From contig OX235270.1 in assembly GCA_944472135.2 (NCBI GenBank), positions 123,147,842 through 123,211,841 on the forward strand: 64,000 nt of DNA. Reading direction: 5' to 3'. Shown here in pieces: positions 1 through 10,347 of this stretch. Below the pieces are notes generated by a model that worked only from the letters and a program-made list of their open reading frames with translations, was not told where the DNA came from and ran no database searches. Origin of the DNA: Trichobilharzia regenti. Lineage: Eukaryota > Platyhelminthes > Trematoda > Strigeidida > Schistosomatidae. Numbering within the stretch: the stretch's first letter is position 1; every line of letters starts with the position of its first letter. The position numbers and the translations under genes are program-made.

Positions 1-869
1 CAGGAAAGGTTCTTATTGTTCACAAACATTTTGTGGGCTTTTTTTGATTATATAAGCTATAAACCTCATATAAAATACAGGCCTGCTAAGACTTGAATGG
101 AATTTTATGAGTAGGTCTCAGAAGTTTGTTATTTCTTCATATTACACATGGGCAGTTTTCTTTCCATTTATTGTTGCGAAATTGTTATCAACTTTGAACG
201 TATACATCGCATAAACACCAATAAACCTCAAACTTTCAGGAACAATATCCCTGAAACTTATGAATATGGTCTGCTCCTTAATGAAGCTTGGTAGTGGACA
301 AGTCACACTCAAATGTCGAAATTGACAAAATAACAAATTATATATATATGTATATACCTTTTCTCCAAACTACTCAACTTTTCTGTTATTTCGTAAAGAA
401 CTTCGGCTGTTTCAATGAGATTCTAATCGTATATTCCAATTGCAAAATCCTTAAGTGTCATGACTATCTGTTTTATATAAATTCATTGTGATTCAGTCTA
501 ACGTAGAACATACTTTTTACTTCATAAATAAAAATACACATATTAATCACCTTGAATCAGTTATTTAAGGCAGATTAGTTGTCCCAAAAACGAAGCAAAA
601 CTGATGTAATTAACAGAGTATTTTATCAACTTTTAAGTGTACTGAAGTCTGTTGATAACAATTTTAAAATTGCAAATATTTATACTGAGCTTGCTTTTTA
701 TGCATAAGACAATTGATTATGAATGAGGCGGGGGCGGGAGTATTGTTTGTGTTTTAAAGAGAAGTAAGAAAGCACCAGAGAAGTGAATATCAATAAAATC
801 AATCAGTAGCCTATACTTGACACTTCACTATTATTTTTCTATGGTTTGGTTTGTAAGGGTTAGTTATGT
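1..869. other. Unassigned AT-rich sequence
   Basis: No gene or element was recognised. A 64-codon minus-strand open frame (142-336) shows no family motif. The stretch probably belongs to intronic or intergenic DNA near the minus-strand exon at 3126-3251. Confidence 0.4.
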
Positions 870-1019
870 TTTTACGAGTTGATCACGGATTGATATCAGT
901 TAGAGAACCATTGAAAACCAGGGAGTACTGGGCAGCTGTTGTTTTTGGGAATCATCGGCAGTACTCCCTGGTTTTCAATGGTTCTCTAACTGATATCAAT
1001 CCGTGATCAACTCGTAAAA
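870..1019. repeat. Perfect 61-bp palindrome with hammerhead-core remnant in its loop
   Basis: The arms 870-930 and 959-1019 are exact reverse complements of each other and are separated by 28 bases (931-958). The arm sequence (AGAGAACCATTGAAAACCAG and its neighbours) is the same repeat tail that follows the hammerhead region in the short element at 4620-4806. Read on the minus strand, the loop begins with CCGATGA, a one-base change from the hammerhead core CUGAUGA, and ends with AGCTGCC, close to the AGCTGTCC that holds the cleavage triplet in the relative at 4.7 kb. The GAAA box and stem II are eroded, so the ribozyme is probably dead. The perfect arms correspond to an enormously extended hammerhead stem I. 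Confidence 0.75.
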
Positions 1020-2199
1020 CTTCACTATTATCAAAAAGAGAAATAGCCGTTCATAAGTACTTGCAGTCAAGTATATCTTTGCGAAACCTTCAATGATTCA
1101 TATACATTTGAAACTTTTATTTAAATAAAATCTAAATTATGCACCATTAATAGACATTGTGGGGCGTTGTATTTGTGGAGATTTTGTTGGTCTGACGGTA
1201 CATTTAATCACGAACAGACATCAATTGCAGAACCACTGAAAATATGAAAGTATTTGAGCAAGTGTGTGGGACTCCCTAGCACTTCGCATCCATAAATATA
1301 ACAACAATCCACTTCACGACGTTATGATTGCTACGTTATGGCACCAATGGATCATAACTTCTAAATTCTGTCAATTCTTAATACAACACTGATGTCAAAT
1401 GATGACGGTGCCTGACGAAATCCACACTGTAATTAATCAAAACTTCATAAGTAATCTCCAAGGCAGCAGATGAATGGCAAGATGCTGGTCTCGTAAATTG
1501 ATAGTTCTCCGAATAGCCTTTTGTGAAAAACACTCGTAGATATCACTGAAAAGTAGCAAACTGAAGGCTAAACAGCTGTTCGGTCGGTGCTCTACTGTTC
1601 TCAGACCAGTCAGATTCTAGAGAAATGGAGTGCGCAAATCATTTTTATCGTCCTAAACAATGGACGGTATTGTTCACCTGCTGTGTAAATTTCAATCATA
1701 ACAGTCATCTCTTTAATACCATAATGATAAAATGTCCAAATTTGTCACTAGGTGAATCAAGTTCATATTTCTCAGAAAACATTGTTTCACTCGTAAGGTC
1801 GCAAATACGCCTCATCGATCAATGCTGACACGTAACAAAACCTAACTTCATAGCTTGCAACATTCAATATAAGGCGTTGTTTGATAATATACTGTATTTT
1901 CTATATGATCAAATTAATAAGATAAAACTTTTAAGGAACATTGTTTATTGACGACAAAATGGATAAGAAAAAGTTACGTGTTCAGAATTTCATTGTTTAT
2001 TTGATAGAATTTCTACTGTGATGAATTAACTCAAACTACGGTAATTAGCTGTCATAATGGATTTTGACAAACAATTTAGCTAGCATAATTTATGATCGGT
2101 CTCTATTATGTATTTTGAGATAGCTGATGTGTTGGATATCTGTTTCGAGGGTCAACTGAGCTGGATATTCTGACTACTACTACTATTACTTAGAAATGT
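1020..2199. other. Unassigned, with a degenerate fragment of the hammerhead-associated short repeat
   Basis: Most of the stretch is unrecognised. At about 1195-1297 the sequence follows the pattern of the 4.6-4.8 kb short element (AGACATCAATTGCAGAACCA, then a GGGACTCC...GCACTTCGCATCC segment) with the ribozyme part lost. The flank at about 1340-1385 also resembles the flank at about 4805-4850 next to that element. Confidence 0.4.
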
Positions 2200-2861
2200 T
2201 CATTTCATTGTTCAAATGCTTCGCTGAGAAGGGCACTAAAAGCCATTAGTAGAGCAAGTGGGATATCGTTAAACCAACTGGTTAACACTATTGTGGATAG
2301 ACATATAATGTCATGTAGGAAACTAGCGAATACAATATTGCCAGACCCCGAGCATCCTCTCTATACGCAGCTGTCTCCTTGCATTTCATCTGGTAGAACA
2401 ACTAGAAGCAGCTATAGGTGGCTATATGCTAGGATTACCAAATACAAAAACTCCACAATACTATATCTGGCACAGCTATTATGTGATGAGAAATCCGTTA
2501 GGTATGACACGATCAACTTACTGCAGCACTCTAACAAATAGTCCCATTAGTTTTTGTTTTCTTTTCCTCGTTACTATTACACTGTTGTTCGCATCTTCTA
2601 TTACACACCAAAATTTATATTTCATATCTTGTGGTGCATTGTTTAAAATGTAAACGCTACACTGTTTTTTTAATATTTATTTATTTTATTTATTTATAAC
2701 TTATTTATTTTATTTTTATCTATTTATCTTTGATTTTTAAAAATCTTATATAATTTATGAGGTAATTAGATGCAATATACTGTAATGCACGCTGAAAATT
2801 CCATACCTGTACCACAAATACCGTTTGGAATAAAGCTGTTATTATTATTATTATTATTATT
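2200..2861 (+). mobile_element. 5'-truncated non-LTR retrotransposon 3' end (CR1/jockey group)
   Basis: The open frame from about 2200 to 2541 encodes the extreme C-terminus of a non-LTR polyprotein. It has a run of RRALKAI, then a segment around ILPDPEHPLY, then a basic stretch ending in a stop at 2539-2541. This proline- and histidine-containing block is typical of the tail that follows the reverse transcriptase in CR1/jockey-like elements. An AT-rich 3' untranslated region follows, and the insertion ends in a TTA/ATT microsatellite (2838-2861), the usual 3' terminus of such elements. No reverse transcriptase motif lies upstream, so the copy is heavily 5'-truncated. A target-site duplication was not found by eye. 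The clade is an inference from the short C-terminal block. Confidence 0.6.
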
Positions 2862-3125
2862 ACACGCGTCAGATAAATTACACCTTATTGTAGTTTCAAT
2901 TAAACTAATGTATCTCTTAATTAAAGTCCAGGCCAACTGCAACATGAAATATTGTAATGTGTGTACATAATCGTACAATTATCTGACAAAACAAATAATT
3001 AGCCTTCTTACAAATCATTAAAGAAACTCCAAAGATTTGAACTATGAAGAAAAATCTTAATAGCAATAGGATTTGAACCAATGTACTCACTTTTCATGAA
3101 AATAAAACTACACACAATTACTTAC
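2862..3125. other. Unassigned, probable intron downstream of the minus-strand exon
   Basis: No element or gene was recognised. The sequence directly left of 3126 reads as a strong 5' splice site on the minus strand (GTAAGTAA). Confidence 0.4.
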
Positions 3126-3251
3126 CTTAGCGCAAAAATGAATCCCCTGTTTAAAGACTTCATCACTGTACACAGGTATGCGTGTATCTAATCCATCGTC
3201 TAACATAAAGTCATATGCATGACGACGAAAAGGCATTGTTGAATAACCTTC
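3126..3251 (-). CDS. Host exon: start of a NOS1AP/CAPON-like PTB-domain adaptor
   Basis: On the minus strand a CAG acceptor at 3252-3254 precedes a 126-bp exon (42 codons, phase 0 at both ends), and a GTAAG donor follows at 3121-3125. An ATG at 3234-3236 would leave 37 coding codons. The encoded residues include LDDGLDTRIP, then SDEVFKQGIHF, ending AK at the donor. As recalled, the first residues of the PTB domain in NOS1AP (CAPON), the adaptor linking neuronal nitric oxide synthase to partners such as Dexras, have the same pattern: DDG..(D)LRIP, then E.AF.HGI.F.AK. In that family the domain continues with a YVGS.. segment, which should be the next exon. That exon was not found to the left within 3.1 kb, so the intron is probably long. 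Whether the ATG is the true start, or the exon is internal, cannot be decided. The splice signals and short match are seen; the family name is inference. Confidence 0.62.
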
Positions 3252-4300
3252 CTGTTTTTAGAATTAATAAAGTGTTTCTTCCTTAGAATACAGAAGTTAG
3301 TACGAATACCTCAAAGAATGCTGTGATTTTGATAAGTTAGTTATATATATATATATATATATTTTTTTACACGATTGCCTTAAATTTTATAGTGTTCTGG
3401 TTAGTATTTTACTATGAGTTTTAAATCCCTTTTTAATTCATAATTTCATCTCTCATATGAATGAAGTGCATTATCATTTCACCTCCAGTTTCTTAAGGTA
3501 AAATTTTACTTACAAACAAAATTTTGGGATATTCAAATTTGATTGGTCTACAATCGGTCTAACCAACCAATTAACAGCAAGGCGTAGAAACTAAATCAAA
3601 AATACACCTTCAGTTAAGTAGAAGAGATTTCAATTAGTGTGTAGTATGAGAGACTAATCATCCTTTCATTCTAAAAGGTGGTTTCGTAATAATCTTTACT
3701 TTTACTATTTCAGATTATTTTTATTCGAAATAGAAGGGGATAATGGTATATTTAGGTTTGAATGACTAACAGTCAGTGAACTGCAAAGATGGTGATTTGC
3801 TTTAAATGGAAATGTTTTACAGAAATATTGCGTAAATTTTAATGTATTGTATATTTATTGGAGAGAATCCTATCTTGTCCATGTTAAATATAGTAGAAAA
3901 TTTAGCTGTATGTAGGATTCTGAGAATTTATTTACATAAATTAGAGTTTAAGATGGTGAAATATACACACCAGCTTGTAAGAAAATCGAAGTTATATGAC
4001 AACGTTCGTTCTTACTGACATTTCCTTCGAGTACATATCACTTCACCACATCAGTTTAATCGCTGATATGGTTTTCAAGAACATGTGAAAAGATTGTTTA
4101 ATGATAGCTCAGAGAGAAACTTCGGACAAGTAGAAGATTATGATGTGAATTAAGTGAGACAGTTCAGTAATGACTGACAAGAATGAAATATATTAAAAAA
4201 CGCCAAACGACAAAATCTTCAATGCTAACTTCAGTGTGAAATTTACAGAGGACTACCAAAACCCTCTTTACATCGTAATCGATTGTTATTACCTAAGAGG
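3252..4300. other. Unassigned AT-rich sequence, probable intron; (AT)n tract
   Basis: A dinucleotide AT run lies at about 3342-3362. No coding or mobile sequence was recognised. The stretch lies upstream of the minus-strand exon 3126-3251 and is probably part of an intron or 5' region of that gene. Confidence 0.4.
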
Positions 4301-4474
4301 ACTGAATGTAAACCATAGTCACTTTGTTCTGTCTGCACCTAGCTAATATGCCTATTTACCAGCTGTGTCTTCCAATTCACTGAGCCACGCAAATATAAAA
4401 AGACAAAGATTGGCCTGTGACTGTATATTGTAATCACAACATGCGTGAGAAATGATGATATACTACTTTATGCG
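4301..4474 (-). repeat. 3' LTR of the gypsy relic
   Basis: This is a direct repeat of 6454-6627 with only scattered substitutions. The homology starts at ACTGAATGTAA and ends at TATGCG in both copies. Confidence 0.75.
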
Positions 4475-4619
4475 TTGAAGTTTCTGTAGCAATTTGGTTA
4501 TGCGGGATCCTACCATCTCCCTCTGTAAAAAGTGTAGGACTGTCTTTTGGATCTGCTTGGAGAAGTTTTGATTTTTTCAACCAAAAGTAATTCTAGTGTT
4601 GGTTTGTAGGGATTTGACT

Positions 4620-4806
4620 GGTTTCAGGATTTCATCATGAGCTGACATTAGTTAGAGAACCATAGGAAAACCTGGGAGTTCTGGACAGCTGTTTCCTTAG
4701 TCCTAGTTTGGAACTCTTCAGCAGTACGCACCCACCGGGATTCGAACCCAGGACCTTCTGGTTACAAGGCGAGCTCCTATACCATTAAGCCACTGGGACC
4801 CGACCC
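4620..4806 (-). mobile_element. tRNA-headed SINE with degenerate hammerhead ribozyme (Sm-alpha-like)
   Basis: Read on the minus strand from about 4801, the element opens with a tRNA-like head. It has an A-box-like TGGCTTAATGG, a CTTGTAA anticodon-loop-like segment, and a B box GGTTCGAATCC (4737-4747). It then carries a hammerhead-like region (about 4673-4722): TACTG, the core CTGAAGA (position 7 is variable in hammerheads), a stem II GTTCC...GGAC, then GAAAC and AGCTGTCC followed by a strand able to pair with TACTG. A 4-base insertion (TAAG) separates stem II from GAAA, so activity is doubtful. The tail is the same as the arm of the palindrome at 870-1019. Sm-alpha elements of schistosomes are known to combine a pol III promoter with a hammerhead. 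The element sits inside the gypsy relic. Confidence 0.72.
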
Positions 4807-5066
4807 AATGGTCCTTGAATTCTAACTTCTGCCAATTCACGACATAGCGCGACCGCTAGCTGGAGATAACTTATTTCAAGGAGAAGTATTGGTTGATGTC
4901 TGATAAGGCAGCAGATATCTGTCCAAGATATCTCTCACTGTTCCCTTCCCCTTGGCTCTCATGAAAGCACACTTAGAGATGTAGACGAAGCAATCACCTT
5001 GTCCATAGGATTGAGTTTGATGACGAATTGGACGTTTAGGAGAGGAAACTCGTATGTCACGCGGCT

Positions 5067-5790
5067 TCAGAGTCTAAGGTATTTGACTAGACTTGCGGCA
5101 ACTAAACTTTGCCCGGAAGAATGGAGGATGCTTTTGACACGAGCGTTGCTTAGAAACTGATCAGATAAATGTCTGGGAACAACGTTATTTGATGAGGATG
5201 AAACTTTGGAGCATAATGAGTTTAATGGTACATTCAAGATATGGAGCTTGTCAAACCAGTTAAGACCAAGTAAATTCAAATCATGTTAGTTTGTGAGATA
5301 ACATACACCACTGAACTGATGCTCACTAAACTTAATATGACAATTTATCTCACCCATGAGTTTCACTATATCTCTAGGGCATTCCTAGCGACAGTCTCTG
5401 TCGGCAGAATTTGTGGGTACCCAAGTTTGAGCCATGTGGCTCGGTAAATTAAGCTGATATCTGATGCTGCATCTAACTGAAGACGAATAGGTTTACTGTC
5501 AGTAGATAGCGTAATATACTTGCGTTTGCTGGCGAAATCTACTTTGGAAGTTGTGAAAATGGTCTGTACCCGAAGAGATTGTTTCGGCTTGAATGAAAGA
5601 ACTACGTCTGTTCCTCACCGAAGAGTTTTTCTGTGGTGGATAAAACCGTGGCACTTTCGGCGTTTATGTTTCTTGAAAGGAAAAAACTTGACAAAATGCC
5701 ACGAACCACAGTGCCAGCCAGCACACTGACGGAGGTCTAGCTGAATTAGAAGACTGACGTGCTGTGTGTTTAACGGTGACTGGAGGAGTT
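5067..5790 (-). pseudogene. Gypsy zinc-knuckle, protease and reverse-transcriptase start, broken
   Basis: Between about 5600 and 5770 one minus-strand frame shows paired cysteines and histidines (CGSWHF, then HK, then KCHGF) typical of the gag zinc knuckle just before protease. At about 5420-5510 follows QLDAASDIS, which resembles the QLDTGSDIT active site of retropepsins but has lost the catalytic Thr/Ser-Gly. The frame 5067-5279 begins NLLGLNWFD, the conserved block between protease and reverse transcriptase in gypsy elements. The three parts lie in different frames, so the region is inactive. No reverse transcriptase catalytic YVDD box was found further left; the element jumps to unrecognised sequence and then its LTR. 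Confidence 0.65.
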
Positions 5791-5799
5791 TTCACTGTG

Positions 5800-6354
5800 T
5801 TAATTGAACTCCGCCAAAGCAGTGTCGTGTTTCAAGTTGATCAGGCGTTGACTTTCTGCTGTCACCATTTGTAAACTCATTTTCGGATCTTTTCCCACGA
5901 GTGACAGAAGTCGAGTTCTTCTGTCAGCATCTTCTGGGTTCTTCGAACGACAAATAAAAATCAAACACTTGAACTGATCTGGTGTCATTTCATGTGGTTC
6001 AAACCTTACACATTCCTTGTTCACTTTGCCAGAGTAAATGACATAATCATCGGAAGGCACTTTTGTCAACTGAAAACATTGATATCAAATATTAAACGTG
6101 GATGACTGTTCACCGAAAATATTTGATAAAACGGTGACTGTCTCATCAAAAGAAAACTCACGTGGGTTTTTAGGCAGAATGAAATTGACATTTTTGTTGT
6201 GTTCGACAGTATCAAGTTTTCGTAATAACAATCGAACTTTGGAAGCATCAGCAAACATGGAGCATTCATTATGGAAAACGTCTTCATAACTGTTGAACCA
6301 TGCATCAAATACGAGACCAGATATTGGGTCACTGAACGGAATAAAAACCGTCAT
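5800..6354 (-). pseudogene. Gypsy gag polyprotein with one in-frame stop
   Basis: Translation from the ATG at 6354 (MTVFIPF) runs in a single frame to 5800, with one internal stop (TGA, 6085-6087). The stop sits where relatives have an arginine codon, consistent with a CGA to TGA change. The product shows the gypsy gag pattern: F..WFNSYEDVF, then a block of leucines and LP near FSFDETV, then FGEQSS, then DQFKCLIFI and RTRLLSL. Gag forms the particle shell of the retrotransposon. The frame begins a little over 100 bases after the 5' LTR (6454-6627), as expected for a gypsy element. The C-terminal zinc knuckle is in another frame (see 5067-5790). Confidence 0.75.
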
Positions 6355-6453
6355 CGCTTGTTTGTTGTGACTGCAGTGAACTGAATGAAAACCCAGTTAT
6401 ATTTACACTGAATTAAAATAACCCCATCGCCAGTTTGTAATAACTAATATTGA

Positions 6454-6627
6454 ACTGAATGTAAGCCGTAGTCACTTTGTTCTGTCTGCACCTAGCTAAT
6501 ATGCCTATTTACCAGCTGTGTCTTCCAATTCACTGAGCCACGCAAATATGAAAAGACAAAGATTGGCCTGTGACTGTATATTGTAATCACAACATGCATG
6601 AGAAATGATGATATACTACTATATGCG
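6454..6627 (-). repeat. 5' LTR of the gypsy relic
   Basis: This is the direct repeat partner of 4301-4474. It lies directly upstream of gag on the minus strand. Confidence 0.75.
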
Positions 6628-7890
6628 GGGTCCTTTCACGATACTTAAGATGCTGTCTAGAGAGACAATTTCACCTTCACCTTTCATCCATCCAGCTCAG
6701 ACAACACATAAACCCCAAATATATATCTATATTAAAATGCTAACAATGAATACAATATTCTTCTGGGTAATGAGCTCTTAAGTGACTACAATTGTTCTTT
6801 TGGCATTCTAACTGCAGACTATCTGAGTGAATGACTTTCATTCTACCGCCTAACCACCGGCGCCATCTTATGTGCTATATAGTAATTAATGATTATACTG
6901 TCTTTTAATCTGAAACTAGTCTTCATACAACCGACAGTAAGCATAAAATAGACGTTTACTAAGTCCACGAAATAATAAGAACACGTAATTCCTAGCCACA
7001 CACCTACTTATCATGCATATGCATATAAAATATCAGAAATAAATAAATATTAGTCGAAGTGTCAAGTTATCAATCAGAATCACTGATCAGAGGTAAGAGA
7101 AGATAAAAAGGAGAAAATGGTACCGTATAATGAAGGCTTGGCCTTAACTTCGGAGAACCATGACAGATGCAGAGTAATACAAATTAATTTTGTAACAGTC
7201 AAACAGGTTTACGTCTTTTCATTGCTATGGATTTAACAGACCTAAGTAAGTAACCTGTAGATATTTTGTGAATAAGTCTAAATGAAGTGGTGAAACCGGC
7301 TTTATAGCCGATTTCATTGATGTGCTTAGAGAGATATGGATTATCTATGTTGACCTACATGACTTCATTTTCCCTTCCAGTTACTCCTAACCTGCAGACA
7401 TAGATAAGTTTACCCTTTATGTGTGAGACTACTTATACGCTTGCAAACTGATAAACACAATGAGATGTGACACGGTCGTTCAAATAATATAAGGATATAC
7501 AGGATAAAATCAATTTCCTCTTCTCTACCGAAAACAAGTTTGGCTGAATAAGTTTTTAAGTAAGTTTTATAAAGTACCATTCTGAGTCTTTATTCAGTGA
7601 TCAGACTTTGGCAGTCACGCTTAAACATTGAAGTTATAGATTTAAATTTGTTGTTTCAATAAAATGACGGTCTTCAAGTGATTGAAACTCCACTTATATA
7701 TATATATTCAGTGGAAAATGGCAATTGTTATGATTACTTTATTGCTCTTCAATGTTCTGTGTAGAAATCATTTTATCGTATTCATTACAGCTCTTTGAAA
7801 AAATGTAACTGATATGTAATTGTGAAGAAATTAATATTTATTGGGAAATTGAATTATCAAAATATTTTGTTGACTGATATCTCAGTTTTT
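6628..7890. other. Unassigned AT-rich sequence
   Basis: Nothing was recognised apart from a short AT run near 7695-7707. There is no splice-bounded exon that I would defend. Confidence 0.4.
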
Positions 7891-8049
7891 TTTAACTGAA
7901 TTTTAGATTTTCCCGTCGATTGACTCGACCGAAGTGCTCGGTCTCAGGTTGACATGTCGGCTTCTTGTGCAGATGCTTCGACGATGTCTGGGCATTTAAT
8001 TAGAATTTAATTTGTGGATGGTGACTAGCAGTGGAATTCAGGGTGCGCA

Positions 8050-8115
8050 TTTCGTCCAATGCAGAGTCCATCAACTGGATGTGCCTGCATTTCCGAGTGC
8101 GTGATGATGTTCCCA
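8050..8115 (-). ncRNA. Degenerate hammerhead ribozyme (minus-strand half of the inverted pair)
   Basis: On the minus strand CATCCAG is followed by TTGATGG (core CUGAUGA with changes), a weakened stem II, GGACGAAATGCGC, and then ACC where the NUH cleavage triplet should be. The loss of the central U of the triplet and the core changes predict no cleavage. Confidence 0.55.
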
Positions 8116-8127
8116 CCGAGAAATGAA

Positions 8128-8178
8128 GGTGTACTCAGCTGATGAGTCCGAAATCGGACGAAATGCGCATCCTGGATT
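8128..8178 (+). ncRNA. Hammerhead ribozyme with intact core
   Basis: The sequence reads CTCAG, then the full core CTGATGA, then stem II GTCCGAAATCGGAC with a perfect 4-5 bp helix, then GAAA, a minimal stem III TGCGCA, the cleavage triplet ATC, and CTGGAT, which pairs back to the first strand as stem I. All invariant core bases (CUGANGA, GAAA, NUH) are present. AUC is an acceptable triplet but is usually slower than GUC. Stem I has a mismatch and a wobble pair. This is the best-preserved ribozyme of the window. In this family self-cleavage is known to process multimeric transcripts of the repeat. Confidence 0.72.
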
Positions 8179-8347
8179 CCACTGCTAGTCACCATCTACC
8201 AATTAAATTTTAATTAAATGCCCAGACATCGACGAAGCATCTGCACAGGAAACCGACATGTCAACCTGAGACCGAGCACTTCGGTCCAATCAATCGACGG
8301 GAAAATCCAAAATTCAATTAAATAATAATTAATATGACCCGTTGCAC

Positions 8348-8545
8348 AAGAGGTGGCTCTCGTAGCCCAAGTGGTCTAGTGGATAACGCTTTGGTGTTTG
8401 AAACTATTTGCAATTGGTTCGAGCCCCGGTGGGACCGTCACCAGTCACTGGGAAATACAGGTACATCCAGTTGACGAGTCCCAAATAGGACACGCGAAAT
8501 GCGCATCCTGGATTCCACTGCTAGTCACCATCCATCAATTAAATT
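8348..8545 (+). mobile_element. Sm-alpha-type SINE: tRNA-like head plus degenerate hammerhead
   Basis: The head (8348-8437) contains AAGTGGTCTAGTGG as an A-box-like segment and GGTTCGAGCCC as a B box, the internal promoter of RNA polymerase III. Then follow GGGAAATACAGGTACATCCA and a hammerhead region (about 8466-8517). Its core has decayed to TTGACGAG, stem II is GTCC...GGAC, and there is a 4-base insertion (ACGC) between stem II and GAAA. The cleavage triplet is ATC and stem I re-pairs through CTGGAT. The ribozyme is predicted inactive. The 3' part (CACTGCTAGTCACCATC) is shared with both halves of the inverted pair just to the left. Confidence 0.75.
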
Positions 8546-10347
8546 CTGATATCTCAATTCCTGATGATTTCGCCATCGTTTTCGACTTGCCCACAAACTT
8601 TCAATTCCTTCTCACACAATCTTCTCTATGTCAACCTCGGATACCCAATTCATCAGTTCCTATTTGGGTTGCACTCGACTGACTGGTAAAAATTAGTAAA
8701 TGTGAAAGAAAAATATTTTTTGTTTATTTGGTTATTTAACTGGTTACAAGTTATTAAAAGTTGATGAGTAATCACAAAATGATTTGGGTCGACAAAACTG
8801 GTTGAAATTTCAGGTGTATACGTTCACTAGTTGGTTTAAATGTGAGATCCTCATAATCCATCTCTACGAATTATATGAGCAACGCTAACTCTGAAAAATA
8901 AAGTGACACATTGATCTGGTTAAATTTTTAATTCACCTTTATCATGTATGGTGTAAATTTAGATTATAATAGGGATAAATGGCTGAATGTAACTATTCTA
9001 TATCCGCAAAAAATAACAGTATCGCTGTAAAGTTGTTTTATGAAGTCAAATACGTATCTACCAATACGAAATAAACTAAGATTAGTTCAAATATACTAAG
9101 TTGCCTTATGAAACAAAACGAAACAACTGTTTGCATATCAATTCACATTCAGTCATTAATATGCATACTAGTAGCATTTAATGCTTCAAATCTTGTCTAT
9201 TCTCAGTCTTGACTTTTTCTTTTCATCGAACGGAGAGAAAAAAAAAGAATAAACAACATATTAATGCATAAGTATGACACTTTGACAGTTTAAAACTAAA
9301 AGATGGCAACATATGCTTCTTTCCTATTGGATACTAAAATTTCAAAAATTGAAACGAAAAATAAAGTGGAAAATAGTAAAAGCTCAAAGTTGTCTTTGTG
9401 ATCCATGAACCGTTTGATTATTTTTCTCGATTTCAGTACACGAGTGAATAATCCTAGTAGTGAAAAATTTGACAGATTTCCCTAAAAGCATTAGTCATAA
9501 ACAGCCTTAAGTTAAAAGAAGTTTATTTCTAAAGTGAATCAAAAGGACAGTTTCATAGGTATTAAGTTGAATATGGCTAATATTTATTGAACAACATGAA
9601 GTAACAATTCATACACACCTATTAGTCAGAGGAAATAATTTTCCTTCAGCATTGTTTCAGGAAATAAACAACTGATATGATAGAGAAGATTTGTAGCTTC
9701 GCAAACTAACCATCCAGTTCAGAGAACAAAACCACATCAAAATATACAACTGAAAAACAGTACTTCAAAGTACTTTAATTGTATCGAACTTAACTAATTT
9801 CAAGCTTTCGTTTCGCCTTGTTATTATTTTTATCACTCTAACAGCAGGTAGTTGTTGATAAATTCACTCGCGTTTGAAGTAGACCTAGGAAACAATTTGG
9901 TTACATCTGCGTCTTCCCTTAAGTAGAGTAGGGCTGGATAAAATTATTAAAAAGGTATCATTCGATGGAAATTAAGAATAAAACTGCTCCGTCTCTTCTT
10001 CCTGCTATGTTCAAATTAATTTATAAATTAAACTCTTATTGCAAATCAAATAAAAGCGTTTGTAAGCTGTTACGCAGCAATGGCATTGCATCAAACAAAT
10101 TTCAAACTTCAAATTGTGACTACTAAATAAGATAATGAGTAGGCTAAATAACAACAAGAAAATACTTGGCTTGGTTTAGACGTAAAGGCTAATAGCCCTG
10201 CTACTAATCCATTTTCGGCTTCTGATCATTGATTACCTATCGGAATACAGACGATATTTCGCAAGGTTCTAAGAGAATTTATTTCAAATCTCCTTTATTG
10301 AAGCATGTGCTTTATCTTTTTTATTTGGTGACGTCTGTTAACTGACT
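8546..10347. other. Unassigned AT-rich sequence
   Basis: No gene, exon with credible splice sites, or element was recognised in this 1.8 kb stretch. Confidence 0.4.

Larger units (their letters stand above)
4301..6627 (-). mobile_element. Ty3/gypsy LTR retrotransposon relic with short LTRs, minus strand
   Basis: Two direct repeats of 174 bp (4301-4474 and 6454-6627) share nearly all positions and bound gag, zinc-knuckle, protease and the start of reverse transcriptase, in that order on the minus strand. The internal region is only about 2 kb, so most of pol (reverse transcriptase, RNase H, integrase) is missing. A tRNA-headed short element lies inside it at 4620-4806. The LTRs are shorter than is usual for schistosome gypsy elements and may themselves be trimmed. 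The assignment to gypsy rests on the gag and protease motifs described in the separate entries. Confidence 0.75.
7891..8321. repeat. Inverted pair of hammerhead-bearing repeats sharing a long 3' tail
   Basis: The left arm (7891 to about 8065) and right arm (about 8150 to 8321) are imperfect reverse complements over roughly 170 bp. Each arm contains ACTGCTAGTCACCAT, an AATTAAAT segment, and a tail with GACATGTCAACCTGAGACCG. The centre (about 8066-8150) holds two hammerhead regions in opposite orientation. Neither half has the tRNA-like head seen in the neighbouring copy at 8348-8545, so this looks like two headless copies fused head to head, or a fold-back product. Confidence 0.75.

Noticed and set aside
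142..336. Minus-strand 64-codon frame as a host exon
   Set aside because: There is no convincing acceptor or donor and no continuation of the NOS1AP-like domain, so it was left as unassigned.
4737..4801. A true tRNA(Thr) gene on the minus strand
   Set aside because: A and B boxes are good, but the head runs directly into a hammerhead remnant and a repeat tail found elsewhere, so it is a tRNA-derived SINE head.
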